From Betaproteobacteria bacterium (GTDB taxonomy: Bacteria; Pseudomonadota; Gammaproteobacteria; Burkholderiales; Burkholderiaceae), in the NCBI GenBank assembly GCA_009921765.1, contig RFXC01000001.1, positions 13,409-77,408 of the forward strand: a DNA stretch of 64,000 nucleotides, given 5' to 3'. How positions within the stretch are numbered: the first letter of the stretch is position 1; every line of letters begins with the position of its first letter. This document shows, in pieces, positions 53,416-61,318 of the stretch. Under the pieces are notes generated by a model. The model saw nothing but the letters and a program-made list of their open reading frames with translations, ran no database searches and was not told the origin of the DNA. A program made the translations under genes and the position numbers.

Positions 53416-54435
53416 ATGTTCGAGACAAGTATTGCGGGCAGTCTGCCCAAACCCGGCTGGCTCGCCGAGACCGGGAAATTGTGGCCACGCTGGGGCGCCG
53501 AAGGAGAAGCGCTTGCGCGCGCGAAGGCCGACGCCACGCTGGTGTGGCTCAAGCTTCAGGAAGACGCCGGGCTCGACGTGATCGGCGATGGCGAGCAGTC
53601 GCGCCAGCACTTCGTGCATGGTTTTCTCGAGGCGGTCGAGGGCATCGACTTCGAGAACAAGGTGAAGATGGGCATTCGCAACAACCGCTATGACGCGATG
53701 GTGCCGCAGGTGGTGGGGCCGCTCAAACTGCGAGGGCGGGTGCATGAAGCGGAAGCAAGGCTGCTGCGCGCGCACACGACCCGGCGCATCAAGTTCACGC
53801 TCCCCGGGCCCATGACCATCGTCGACACGATCGCCGATCGGCACTATGGCGATCGGGTCCGCATGGCGATGGCCTTTGCCGACCTGCTCAATCAGGAAGC
53901 GCGCGCGCTTGAAGCCGATGGGGTCGACATCATTCAGTTCGATGAACCCGCCTTCAATGTCTACATGAACGAGGTCTGCGACTGGGGCATCGAAGCGCTC
54001 CACCGTGCGATCGAGGGCTTGCGCTGCACTACTGCGGTTCACATTTGCTATGGCTATGGCATCCAGGCCAATATCGACTGGAAGCGCTCGTTGGGTGGCG
54101 AGTGGCGACAGTACGAGGTGGTGTTCCCTGCGCTTGCCCGAAGCCGAATCGACCAGGTGTCGCTCGAGTGCATCGCCTCACAGGTGCCGATTGAACTGCT
54201 GCGGCTGCTCGAGGGCAAGGATGTGCTTCTGGGGGTAATCGATGTCGCAACCGACTCGGTCGAGACGCCCGCGCAGGTGGCCGACACCATCGCGCGCGCG
54301 CTTGCCCATGTCCCGCCGAACCGGCTGTTTGCCTGCACCAACTGCGGCATGGCGCCCATGAGTCGGGAGGTCGCGCTCGCCAAGCTGGAGGCGCTCGTAG
54401 CGGGCGCCCGGCTTGCGCGCGAGCGGCATGTCTGA
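53416..54435 (+). CDS. Core-MetE-type methionine synthase (MesD-like)
   Basis: A 339-residue protein corresponding to the catalytic half of cobalamin-independent methionine synthase, without the N-terminal half of full MetE (about 750 residues). Zinc/homocysteine-site residues are visible: His and Cys in VHICYGYG (about 209-216), Glu in SLECIASQ (about 252), and Cys in ACTNCGMAPMSR (about 309-320). DIIQFDEPAFNVYMNEV and SDGEQ-like GDGEQSRQHF are also family-typical. The pattern resembles the MesD group, which is reported to need the partner MesX (DUF1852). No such gene is adjacent. The start at 53416 has a GGGAG site upstream. Confidence 0.83.
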   Translation: MFETSIAGSLPKPGWLAETGKLWPRWGAEGEALARAKADATLVWLKLQEDAGLDVIGDGEQSRQHFVHGFLEAVEGIDFENKVKMGIRNNRYDAMVPQVVGPLKLRGRVHEAEARLLRAHTTRRIKFTLPGPMTIVDTIADRHYGDRVRMAMAFADLLNQEARALEADGVDIIQFDEPAFNVYMNEVCDWGIEALHRAIEGLRCTTAVHICYGYGIQANIDWKRSLGGEWRQYEVVFPALARSRIDQVSLECIASQVPIELLRLLEGKDVLLGVIDVATDSVETPAQVADTIARALAHVPPNRLFACTNCGMAPMSREVALAKLEALVAGARLARERHV

Positions 54436-54471
54436 GACGCGTCCGGGCGACTGACGCAGAGCGGAGAACGT

Positions 54472-55245
54472 ATGGTCCAGACGCTGTCGGATACGCGCAC
54501 TGATCGTGGTGTGATGCTGATCACCGGCGGCAGCCGGGGCATCGGTGCGGCCACCGCGCGGCTTGCTGCCGCCGCGGGCTGGACGATTGCCCTGGTCTAC
54601 CGACACCGGATGCATGAGGCAGAGGAACTGGTCGCAAGCATAGAAGCCGATGGCGGCCGTGCGGTCGCGATTCGCGCCGATGTGTCCGATGAGCGCCAGA
54701 TCATGGCGGCATTCCAGGTGGCGGATTCGCTCGGACGGCTGACCGCACTCGTGAATAACGCAGGCATCACCGGCGGGGTCAGTCGCATCGAGGCGCTCGA
54801 TGCCGCCATGCTTGATTCGCTGCTTGCCATCAACGTACGCGCGCCACTGCTCTGCTCGCGCGAGGCGGTCAAGCGGATGTCGAGCCGGTATGGCGGCGCT
54901 GGTGGTTCGATCGTCAACCTCAGTTCCGGTGCGGCGCAGCTCGGCTCTGCCGGCGTCTGGGTGCATTACGCCGCCACCAAGGGTGCGATCGACTCCATGA
55001 CAATCGGCATGGCCCGCGAGTTGGGTGTAGACGGAATTCGGGTGAACGCGGTGCGGCCTGGCCCGATCGACACCGAGATTCATGTCGATCGACCGCCGGG
55101 GCAGCTTGATCAGATGGCGCGCGCGGCGCCGCTCGGGCGGGTGGGGACGCCTGATGAGATCGCGCGGGTGATCGTCTGGCTGTCCGATGGCGCGCAATCG
55201 TCTTATGTCACGGCTGCGCTGGTCGATGCCCGGGGCGGACTCTAG
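54472..55245 (+). CDS. Short-chain dehydrogenase/reductase (SDR), classical type
   Basis: A 257-residue Rossmann-fold oxidoreductase. The cofactor motif is LITGGSRGIGAAT (about residues 17-29), an acidic/basic pair follows beta-2, and NNAG lies at about 92-95. The catalytic Ser is in LSSGAAQ and the Tyr-Lys pair in HYAATKGAIDS near residue 164-168, then RVNAVRPGPIDTEIH. The Arg in VYRHR after beta-2 favours NADP(H). It is of the FabG/glucose-dehydrogenase-like group, and the substrate cannot be assigned. It follows the methionine-synthase-like gene by 36 bases on the same strand, and converges with dinB. Confidence 0.9.
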   Translation: MVQTLSDTRTDRGVMLITGGSRGIGAATARLAAAAGWTIALVYRHRMHEAEELVASIEADGGRAVAIRADVSDERQIMAAFQVADSLGRLTALVNNAGITGGVSRIEALDAAMLDSLLAINVRAPLLCSREAVKRMSSRYGGAGGSIVNLSSGAAQLGSAGVWVHYAATKGAIDSMTIGMARELGVDGIRVNAVRPGPIDTEIHVDRPPGQLDQMARAAPLGRVGTPDEIARVIVWLSDGAQSSYVTAALVDARGGL

Positions 55246-55270
55246 CCGCGCTTTCCCGCGTCACATGCGC

Positions 55271-56587
55271 TTAACTGCGCAAGTCGGTGGTGGGTGGCTT
55301 TGGCGCGTCGAAGAGCGGCAACTGGCGTGCATCTGCGGGTTGACCTGCTGATCCGGGCTCGGCCGCAAGCAGTGCCGCAGTGCGTTCGCGATTCGCATCG
55401 GACAGGTAGCGTGTGCCTGACTCAACCGGATCGTTTGACGACCTGGCCGGTTGCCCGCTCTGATCCGCCCGGCTGAGCGTCCCCACCCGTACGCCCAGAA
55501 GCCGTAGCTTTCGTTCAAGCGGAACGCGCTTCAGGCAACTTCCGGCCGCCGCGCGAATAAGCGTGGCCTCCGCGGTGGCCTCGTGAAGGGTCTGGTCGCG
55601 TGTCACGGTGGTGAAGTCTTCATAGCGCAGCTTGATGCCGATCGTTCGGCCAACATAGCCCTTGCGGCGCAGATCGTCGGCCACCTTCGCGCAGAGCTCG
55701 GTGAAGATTCCCGACAGGCGCTCGCGGTCGCGTCGCGGATGCAGGTCGTGTTCAAAGGTGGTCTCGCGACTGATCGAGCGCGGCTCGCTGTAGGTCACCA
55801 CCGGCCGTTGGTCTCGGCCATGTGCGGCCTCATGGAGCCACGCGCCATAGCTGCGGCCGAATTGATCGATCAGCAGGGTCGGTGGCGCCGCGGCCAGTTC
55901 ACCGATCGTGCGGATGCCCAGCGCCTCGAGCCGGGCCGAGGCCTTGGGGCCGATGCCGTTGATGCGTCGAGCCGGAAGCGGCCAGATCCGTGAACCGATG
56001 TCCTCGGTATCCAGAACGGTGAGTCCGTCGGGCTTGTCGAGCTCAGAGGCGATTTTCGACAGCAGCTTGTTGGGGGTGATGCCGACGGAACAGGTGAGGC
56101 CGCAGCGCTCATGCACGCGCGCCTTCAACTGTGCGCCGAGGGCATGACCCCCATCGTCGTGTACGCCGGGGCAGTCGGTGAGGTCGATGTAGATTTCATC
56201 GATACCGCGGTCCTCGATGACCGGCGCAATCTCGGCCACCGCCGCCTTGAACATCCGGGACATGCGGCGGTATTCATCGAAGTCGGCGGGTAGCAGCAAC
56301 GCATCCGGGCAGAGTGCTGCGGCCTTCATCAGGCCCATGCCCGAGTGCACGCCAAACGCGCGCGCCTCATACGTGGCGGTGGTAATTACGCCGCGGCCGG
56401 CGTAGTCGCGAAGGCGTGGAAGGGCTGCCTGGTACGCGCCATCGCGCTCGATTGAGCGGCGTCGGCCACCGATCACCACCGGCAGGCCGCGCAGATGGGG
56501 ATAACGCAGCAACTCGACCGATGCGTAGAACGCATCCATGTCGAGATGGGCGATCCTGCGTGAACGGGGCGGGTCTGAATCTTTCAA
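55271..56587 (-). CDS. dinB: DNA polymerase IV (Y family)
   Basis: An error-prone translesion polymerase of 438 residues. The palm begins with IAHLDMDAFYASVELLRYP (metal Asp residues 16 and 18). The catalytic pair is in EDRGIDEIYIDLTDC near residue 125-138, and CSVGITPNKLLSKIASELDKPDG lies in the fingers/palm region. The little-finger domain (about 240-350) has SISRETTFEHDL. A beta-clamp-binding motif QLPLFD is present at about 422-427. The tail of about 65 residues between the little finger and the clamp motif is low-complexity and longer than in E. coli. It is a single gene with a SOS-like box not obvious to me. Confidence 0.95.
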   Translation of the reverse strand: MKDSDPPRSRRIAHLDMDAFYASVELLRYPHLRGLPVVIGGRRRSIERDGAYQAALPRLRDYAGRGVITTATYEARAFGVHSGMGLMKAAALCPDALLLPADFDEYRRMSRMFKAAVAEIAPVIEDRGIDEIYIDLTDCPGVHDDGGHALGAQLKARVHERCGLTCSVGITPNKLLSKIASELDKPDGLTVLDTEDIGSRIWPLPARRINGIGPKASARLEALGIRTIGELAAAPPTLLIDQFGRSYGAWLHEAAHGRDQRPVVTYSEPRSISRETTFEHDLHPRRDRERLSGIFTELCAKVADDLRRKGYVGRTIGIKLRYEDFTTVTRDQTLHEATAEATLIRAAAGSCLKRVPLERKLRLLGVRVGTLSRADQSGQPARSSNDPVESGTRYLSDANRERTAALLAAEPGSAGQPADARQLPLFDAPKPPTTDLRS

Positions 56588-56681
56588 GCGGCGGTCAGCG
56601 GGTTGAGTCGCGGCAAGCGCGGCCTGCGGTTCACCTTATCATGGCGGCTTTCCAGACAATGAAGCAGGGCGGACTCCACCC

Positions 56682-57359
56682 ATGGCCATGATATTGCTGG
56701 TTCGGCATGGACAGGCGGCCTTCGGGTCGGACAACTATGACCGATTGTCGGATCAGGGGCGGCAGCAGGCGCGCTGGCTGGGTGAACATCTGGCGGCACT
56801 GGGTGTGTCGCCGGTACGGGCCGTGGCCGGCACGCTTTCGCGTCAGCGCGAGACGGCAGCGGAAATCCTGTCGGCCATGGGGCGCGCCGCGAGCGTGGCG
56901 CTTGCCGAAGACGCCGGCCTCGATGAATACGACGGCGAATCGCTGTATCGCGCCCACACCGGTGGTGCTGATCAACTGGCCCACCAGCGGCGCGATTTTC
57001 GTGATTACTGGCGGACCTTCCGCGAGGCGATGCAGTGCTGGTCCGACGATGCGCTCGACAGCGTGCCGGAGTCCTGGAGCGGGTTTGGTTTGCGCGTGCG
57101 TAGCGCAGTCGACTCGGCGAGCGCGGGCTTGGGCCGCGAGGATACAGTGCTGCTGGTGAGCTCGGGTGGGGCGATTGGCCGGCTGATCGCCGATGTGATG
57201 AGTGCGCCGGCCTCCACCGCCATCGAACTGAACCTGCAGTTCAGAAACACCGGTGTATGTGAACTGATTGCCGGGCGCGGCACACTGCGGCTCCTCAGCT
57301 ACAACGCGATCCCGCATCTGGCCCGTCCCGAACGCCGGCATGCGATCACCTTTGCCTGA
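56682..57359 (+). CDS. Histidine phosphatase family protein (phosphoglycerate-mutase-like)
   Basis: A 225-residue branch-1 histidine phosphatase. The catalytic motif is LLVRHGQAAFGSDNYDRLSDQGRQQA, with the phospho-acceptor His at residue 9 and the Arg at residue 8. The second His, expected in a Gly-rich strand, aligns with VLLVSSGGAIGRLI, where the usual VSHG/VSHGG reads VSSGG. The second catalytic His therefore seems replaced by Ser, so activity may be altered. RQRETAAEI holds the conserved second Arg. It heads a + strand set with a MaoC-type hydratase and an Old Yellow Enzyme homologue. The substrate is unknown. Confidence 0.87.
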   Translation: MAMILLVRHGQAAFGSDNYDRLSDQGRQQARWLGEHLAALGVSPVRAVAGTLSRQRETAAEILSAMGRAASVALAEDAGLDEYDGESLYRAHTGGADQLAHQRRDFRDYWRTFREAMQCWSDDALDSVPESWSGFGLRVRSAVDSASAGLGREDTVLLVSSGGAIGRLIADVMSAPASTAIELNLQFRNTGVCELIAGRGTLRLLSYNAIPHLARPERRHAITFA

Positions 57360-57377
57360 CCAGTCCGGAGTCTTTCG

Positions 57378-57848
57378 ATGAGCAACCCTTCGTCCCCGTC
57401 GCGGCCCCGCTGGTTTGAGGATTATGTTCCGGGTGCGGTACACGAACTCGGCACCATCACCGTGGATGGCGCTGAAATGCGGGAGTTCGCAGCGAGGTTT
57501 GACCCGCAGTCCTATCACGTTGATCCTGAGGCAGCCGCGCAAACCCACTTCGGCGGTCTCATCGCAAGCGGCTGGCATACGGGCTCGATGATGATGCGGC
57601 TGCTCGCGCTCAACTATCTCGCCCCGGAATCGAGCCTGGGCTCACCCGGCATCGAGACCCTGCGCTGGCCGCGGCCAGTGCGGCCGGGCGATGTGCTCAC
57701 GGTGCGGGTGACTGTGCAGGGCGCACGCCGGTCGCAGTCGCGGCCCGACCGCGGCATCGTTCAATCGCTGATCGAGGTCAGCAATCAGAACGGCGAAGTC
57801 GTGATGACCGCCAATCCGGCCAATCTGGTGCTTTGTCGGCCCGCTTGA
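57378..57848 (+). CDS. MaoC-family (R)-hydratase-like protein
   Basis: A 156-residue single hot-dog-fold enoyl-CoA hydratase-like protein. The hydratase motif is present as REFAARFDPQSYHVDPEAAAQTHFGGLIASGWHTGSMMMRL, which includes the catalytic Asp and His of the D-x4-H type (FDPQSYHVD) and the SGWHT loop. LRWPRPVRPGDVLTVRVTV follows. Members hydrate enoyl-CoA in fatty-acid, PHA or aromatic catabolism. It lies 18 bases after the histidine phosphatase gene and 34 before the flavin oxidoreductase gene, so an operon is likely. The CoA substrate is unknown. Confidence 0.9.
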   Translation: MSNPSSPSRPRWFEDYVPGAVHELGTITVDGAEMREFAARFDPQSYHVDPEAAAQTHFGGLIASGWHTGSMMMRLLALNYLAPESSLGSPGIETLRWPRPVRPGDVLTVRVTVQGARRSQSRPDRGIVQSLIEVSNQNGEVVMTANPANLVLCRPA

Positions 57849-57882
57849 GGCCGCCACCTCCCGCTTTCCACAGGATGCCCTC

Positions 57883-59007
57883 ATGACACCCCCTGCACAG
57901 GCCGCAAGCGCCGCAGCGCCCCTTTTTACGCCGTTTTCGTCGGCCAAATTTTCATTGCCCAATCGGGTGGTCATGGCACCCATGACGCGGTCATTTGCAA
58001 CCGGCGGTGTTCCGGCCGCCGCTGCACCCGAGTACTACGCTAGCCGCGCACGCGCCGATGTCGGTCTGGTGATTTCCGAGGCCACCCTGGTGGGGCGTCC
58101 GTCGGCAGGCAATGAACCCGATGTACCCCGGTTCTGGGGGGATGACGCGCTCGCTGCCTGGCAGCCCGTGGTGAGTGCGGTCAACGCAACCGGGAGCGCG
58201 TTCTGGCCACAGCTGTGGCATGTGGGCGCGGTCCGAAATCCGATGGTGAAGTGGTCGCCTCCCGCGCCGCCCGAGAGCCCATCTGGTCTGGTGAAACCGG
58301 GGCGCGAGTATGGCGTCGCCATGACCGAGGCCGATATTGAAGCCACCATTCGCGCATTTGCGCAGGCTGCGGCGCAGGCCAAGCGCCTTGGCGCGGGCGG
58401 TGTTGAGCTGCACGGTGCGCATGGCTATCTGATCGACCAGTTCTTCTGGGCGGGCACCAACCAGCGCACCGACCGCTGGGGGGGCGGAACGCTCGCGGAA
58501 CGCAGCCGCTTTGCGGTCGACACGATTCGTGCGGTGCGCTCGGCAGTCGGTGAGTCGTTTCCGCTCTGTATTCGACTGTCGCAATGGAAGCAGCAGGACT
58601 TCGGCGCCCGGCTTGCCTCGACGCCCGATGAAATGCTCGCCTGGCTTCGGCCGCTGATCGATGCGGGCGTGGATGTCTTTCACTGCTCGCAACGTCGTTT
58701 CTGGGAGCCCGAGTTCGAGGGATCGGATCTGAATTTCGCCGGCTGGGTGAAAAAGCTCACCGGCCTGCCCACGATTACGGTTGGGTCGGTGGGCCTGTCG
58801 GGGGAGTTCATCAATTCATTCGGGGGCGAAGTGTCGCAACCCGCCTCGATCGATGAGCTCTTACGCCGGCTGGAGCGCGGCGATTTCGATCTGGTGGCAG
58901 TGGGTCGTGCGCTGATCAGCGACCCGCAGTGGGCGAGCCATGTTCGGAGCGGGCACATGGAGCGGTTGCGCGCCTACGATCGGAGCGCGCTCGCCACCCT
59001 CGCCTAG
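57883..59007 (+). CDS. NADH:flavin oxidoreductase (Old Yellow Enzyme family)
   Basis: A 374-residue FMN-dependent ene-reductase. The N-terminus LFTPFSSAKFSLPNRVVMAPMTRSFATGGVP is typical of the OYE/NemA group. The substrate-site motif is GVELHGAHGYLIDQFFWAGTNQRTDRWGG near residues 168-197, where His-Gly-Ala-His takes the usual H-x2-N/H place. ICIRLSQWK then binds FMN, and the end DLVAVGRALISDPQWASHVRSG is standard. It reduces activated C=C bonds or nitro groups. It is the third gene of the set with the phosphatase and the MaoC protein; converges with glcB. Confidence 0.92.
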   Translation: MTPPAQAASAAAPLFTPFSSAKFSLPNRVVMAPMTRSFATGGVPAAAAPEYYASRARADVGLVISEATLVGRPSAGNEPDVPRFWGDDALAAWQPVVSAVNATGSAFWPQLWHVGAVRNPMVKWSPPAPPESPSGLVKPGREYGVAMTEADIEATIRAFAQAAAQAKRLGAGGVELHGAHGYLIDQFFWAGTNQRTDRWGGGTLAERSRFAVDTIRAVRSAVGESFPLCIRLSQWKQQDFGARLASTPDEMLAWLRPLIDAGVDVFHCSQRRFWEPEFEGSDLNFAGWVKKLTGLPTITVGSVGLSGEFINSFGGEVSQPASIDELLRRLERGDFDLVAVGRALISDPQWASHVRSGHMERLRAYDRSALATLA

Positions 59008-59016
59008 GTTCCCCGA

Positions 59017-59045
59017 CCCGCCCCCGTACCCGGGCGGCGGGCGGG
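59017..59045. terminator. Hairpin between convergent OYE and glcB genes
   Basis: CCCGCCC (59017-59023) pairs with GGGCGGG (59039-59045), a 7-bp stem with a 15-base G+C-rich loop, in the 54-base gap between the two stop codons. No T run is seen. Confidence 0.35.
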
Positions 59046-59061
59046 CTGTTGCGCCGCGCGC

Positions 59062-61221
59062 CTAGTGTGCGGCCTTGAATTGAAGCCTTCGGGCATGAAG
59101 CACCGGCTCGGTGTAGCCCGAGGGCTGAGCCGTGCCCTTGAACACCAGGTCGCACGCGGCCTGGAACGCCTGGCCGTTGAAGGCCGGTGCCATGGGCCGG
59201 TAGGCGGAATCACCGGCATTCTGGCGATCGACCACGGCGGCCATGCGCTTCATCACCTCCATCACCTGCTGCTCGGTGACCACGCCGTGACGCAGCCAGT
59301 TGGCGATGTGCTGTGAGGAAATTCGGCAGGTGGCGCGGTCTTCCATGAGGCCCACATCATGGATATCGGGCACCTTGGAGCAGCCCACACCCTGATCGAC
59401 CCAGCGCACCACGTAGCCCAGGATGCCCTGCGCGTTGTTCTCAAGCTCGGCGGTGAGTTCGTCAGCACTCCAGGAGGGCGACTGTGCAAGCGGAATCGCG
59501 AGAATCTGATCGAGGCTTGCGCGCCGCCCCTGTGCGGCAATGGCGGACTGGCGCGCCATGACGTCAACCTGGTGATAGTGGGTGGCATGGAGCGTAGCCG
59601 CGGTGGGGCTGGGCACCCAGGCGCAGTTGGCGCCTGCCTGCGGATGACCCACCTTCTGCTCGAGCATGGCTGCCATCAGGTCGGGCATCGCCCACATGCC
59701 CTTGCCGATCTGCGCCTTGCCCGTGAGGCCGCAGGCGATGCCGACATCAACATTCCAGAGCTCGTAGGCGGCAATCCAGCCCTGCTTCTTCATGTCGTTC
59801 TTGCGGACCATGGGGCCCGCTTCCATCGACGTGTGGATTTCATCGCCTGTGCGATCGAGAAAGCCGGTGTTGATGAATGCCACCCGGCGGCGCGCCGCGC
59901 GGATGCATTCCTTCAGGTTGACCGTGGTGCGCCGCTCTTCGTCCATGATGCCCAGCTTCACGGTGTCGGCGGGCAAGCCAAGCGACTGTTCGACCTTGCT
60001 GAACACCGCATCGGCAAAGGCCACCTCGTCAGGACCGTGCATCTTGGGCTTGACCACGTAGACCGAGCCGGTCACCGAATTGCGCGAGCCGTCGCGCTTT
60101 CTGAGATCGTGGATCGCAATGAGCGTGGTGCACATGGCATCGATCAGACCCTCGGGCGCTTCGCGGCCATCACGATCGAGCACCGCAGGGTTGGTCATCA
60201 GGTGACCCACGTTTCGCACCAGCATGAGCGAGCGGCCCTTCAGCGTGAAAGTGCCACCATCGGGTGCCAGATAGGAGCGATCGGCGTTCAACCGGCGCTG
60301 GAAGCTCTGTCCGCCCTTTTGTACGGTTTCGACCAGCGTGCCTTTCATAAGGCCAAGCCAGTTGCGGTAGGCGAGTGCCTTGTCGTCGGCGTCGACCGCT
60401 GCCACCGAATCCTCGCAGTCCATGATGGTGGTGACGGCAGCCTCGAGCAGCACATCGGCCACGCCCGCGCGGTCGGTGGCGCCCACCGGATGGCTGCGGT
60501 CGATGATCAGCTCGACATGGAGCCGGTGGTGACGAAGCAGCACGCCCACTGGCGCTGCAGCCGAGCCCCGGTAGCCCACGAATGCCGATGGATCGGCCAG
60601 ATGCGCCGCGCCGGCGGGGGTTTCAGCCACCAGCCGGTCGCCCTCGATTCGATAGGCGGTGACCGTTGCATGGCTCGCCCCGGCAAGCGGCAGGTGCTCA
60701 TCCAGAAAGCCCTTGGCCCAGGCGATGACGCGCGCGCCGCGCTCGCTGCTGTAGCCACCGGCGGGCGCTGCGTCTCCCATGGCATCGGTGCCATAGAGCG
60801 CGTCGTAGAGGCTTCCCCAGCGCGCGTTGGCAGCGTTCAGCGCATAGCGCGCGTTCATCACCGGCACGACCAGTTGCGGCCCCGGAATGCGCGCGATCTC
60901 GGGGTCGACGTTGGCGGTCTCGATCTGAAAATCGGGGCCCTCAGGCACGAGATAGCCGAGTTCAATCAGGAATGCCTTGTAGGCGGCCGCGTCGTGCGGC
61001 TGGCCGGCGCGCGCGCGGTGCCAGTCGTCAATCCTTGCCTGAAGTTCGTCGCGACGGGCAAGCAGCGCGCGGTTGCGTGGCGCCATGCCGTGGATCAGCT
61101 CCGAAAACCCCCGCCAGAAACGCTCGGGTGCAACGCCGGTTCCCGGCAGCGCTTCCTGTTCGATCATGTCGTGAAGGCTGCGGGCAACGCGCAGGCCGTA
61201 TTTTTCAATTCGCTCGACCAT
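59062..61221 (-). CDS. glcB: Malate synthase G
   Basis: Condenses glyoxylate and acetyl-CoA to malate; monomeric G-form of 719 residues, the expected size. Landmarks are [18 protein letters not shown] near residue 267-284 and [19 protein letters not shown] (catalytic Arg region). [39 protein letters not shown] (metal Glu) and [23 protein letters not shown] follow. The C-terminal plug carries the catalytic Asp in [32 protein letters not shown]. Isocitrate lyase and glycolate oxidase genes are not adjacent. It allows growth on acetate, glycolate and aromatic breakdown products. Confidence 0.96.
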   Translation of the reverse strand: MVERIEKYGLRVARSLHDMIEQEALPGTGVAPERFWRGFSELIHGMAPRNRALLARRDELQARIDDWHRARAGQPHDAAAYKAFLIELGYLVPEGPDFQIETANVDPEIARIPGPQLVVPVMNARYALNAANARWGSLYDALYGTDAMGDAAPAGGYSSERGARVIAWAKGFLDEHLPLAGASHATVTAYRIEGDRLVAETPAGAAHLADPSAFVGYRGSAAAPVGVLLRHHRLHVELIIDRSHPVGATDRAGVADVLLEAAVTTIMDCEDSVAAVDADDKALAYRNWLGLMKGTLVETVQKGGQSFQRRLNADRSYLAPDGGTFTLKGRSLMLVRNVGHLMTNPAVLDRDGREAPEGLIDAMCTTLIAIHDLRKRDGSRNSVTGSVYVVKPKMHGPDEVAFADAVFSKVEQSLGLPADTVKLGIMDEERRTTVNLKECIRAARRRVAFINTGFLDRTGDEIHTSMEAGPMVRKNDMKKQGWIAAYELWNVDVGIACGLTGKAQIGKGMWAMPDLMAAMLEQKVGHPQAGANCAWVPSPTAATLHATHYHQVDVMARQSAIAAQGRRASLDQILAIPLAQSPSWSADELTAELENNAQGILGYVVRWVDQGVGCSKVPDIHDVGLMEDRATCRISSQHIANWLRHGVVTEQQVMEVMKRMAAVVDRQNAGDSAYRPMAPAFNGQAFQAACDLVFKGTAQPSGYTEPVLHARRLQFKAAH

Positions 61222-61318
61222 CAGATTTCCTGTTTATCGGGGTGTGAGCCGTCTGGGCGGGACAGAGTTTTGAGGATACCGAGTTGGGGGGAAACGCGCG
61301 GCAAAGTCCGAATCGCGC

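Noticed and set aside
61222..61318. A riboswitch or leader structure in front of glcB
   Set aside because: The 97 bases show no conserved pairing pattern that I recognise, and no long U-rich terminator element.
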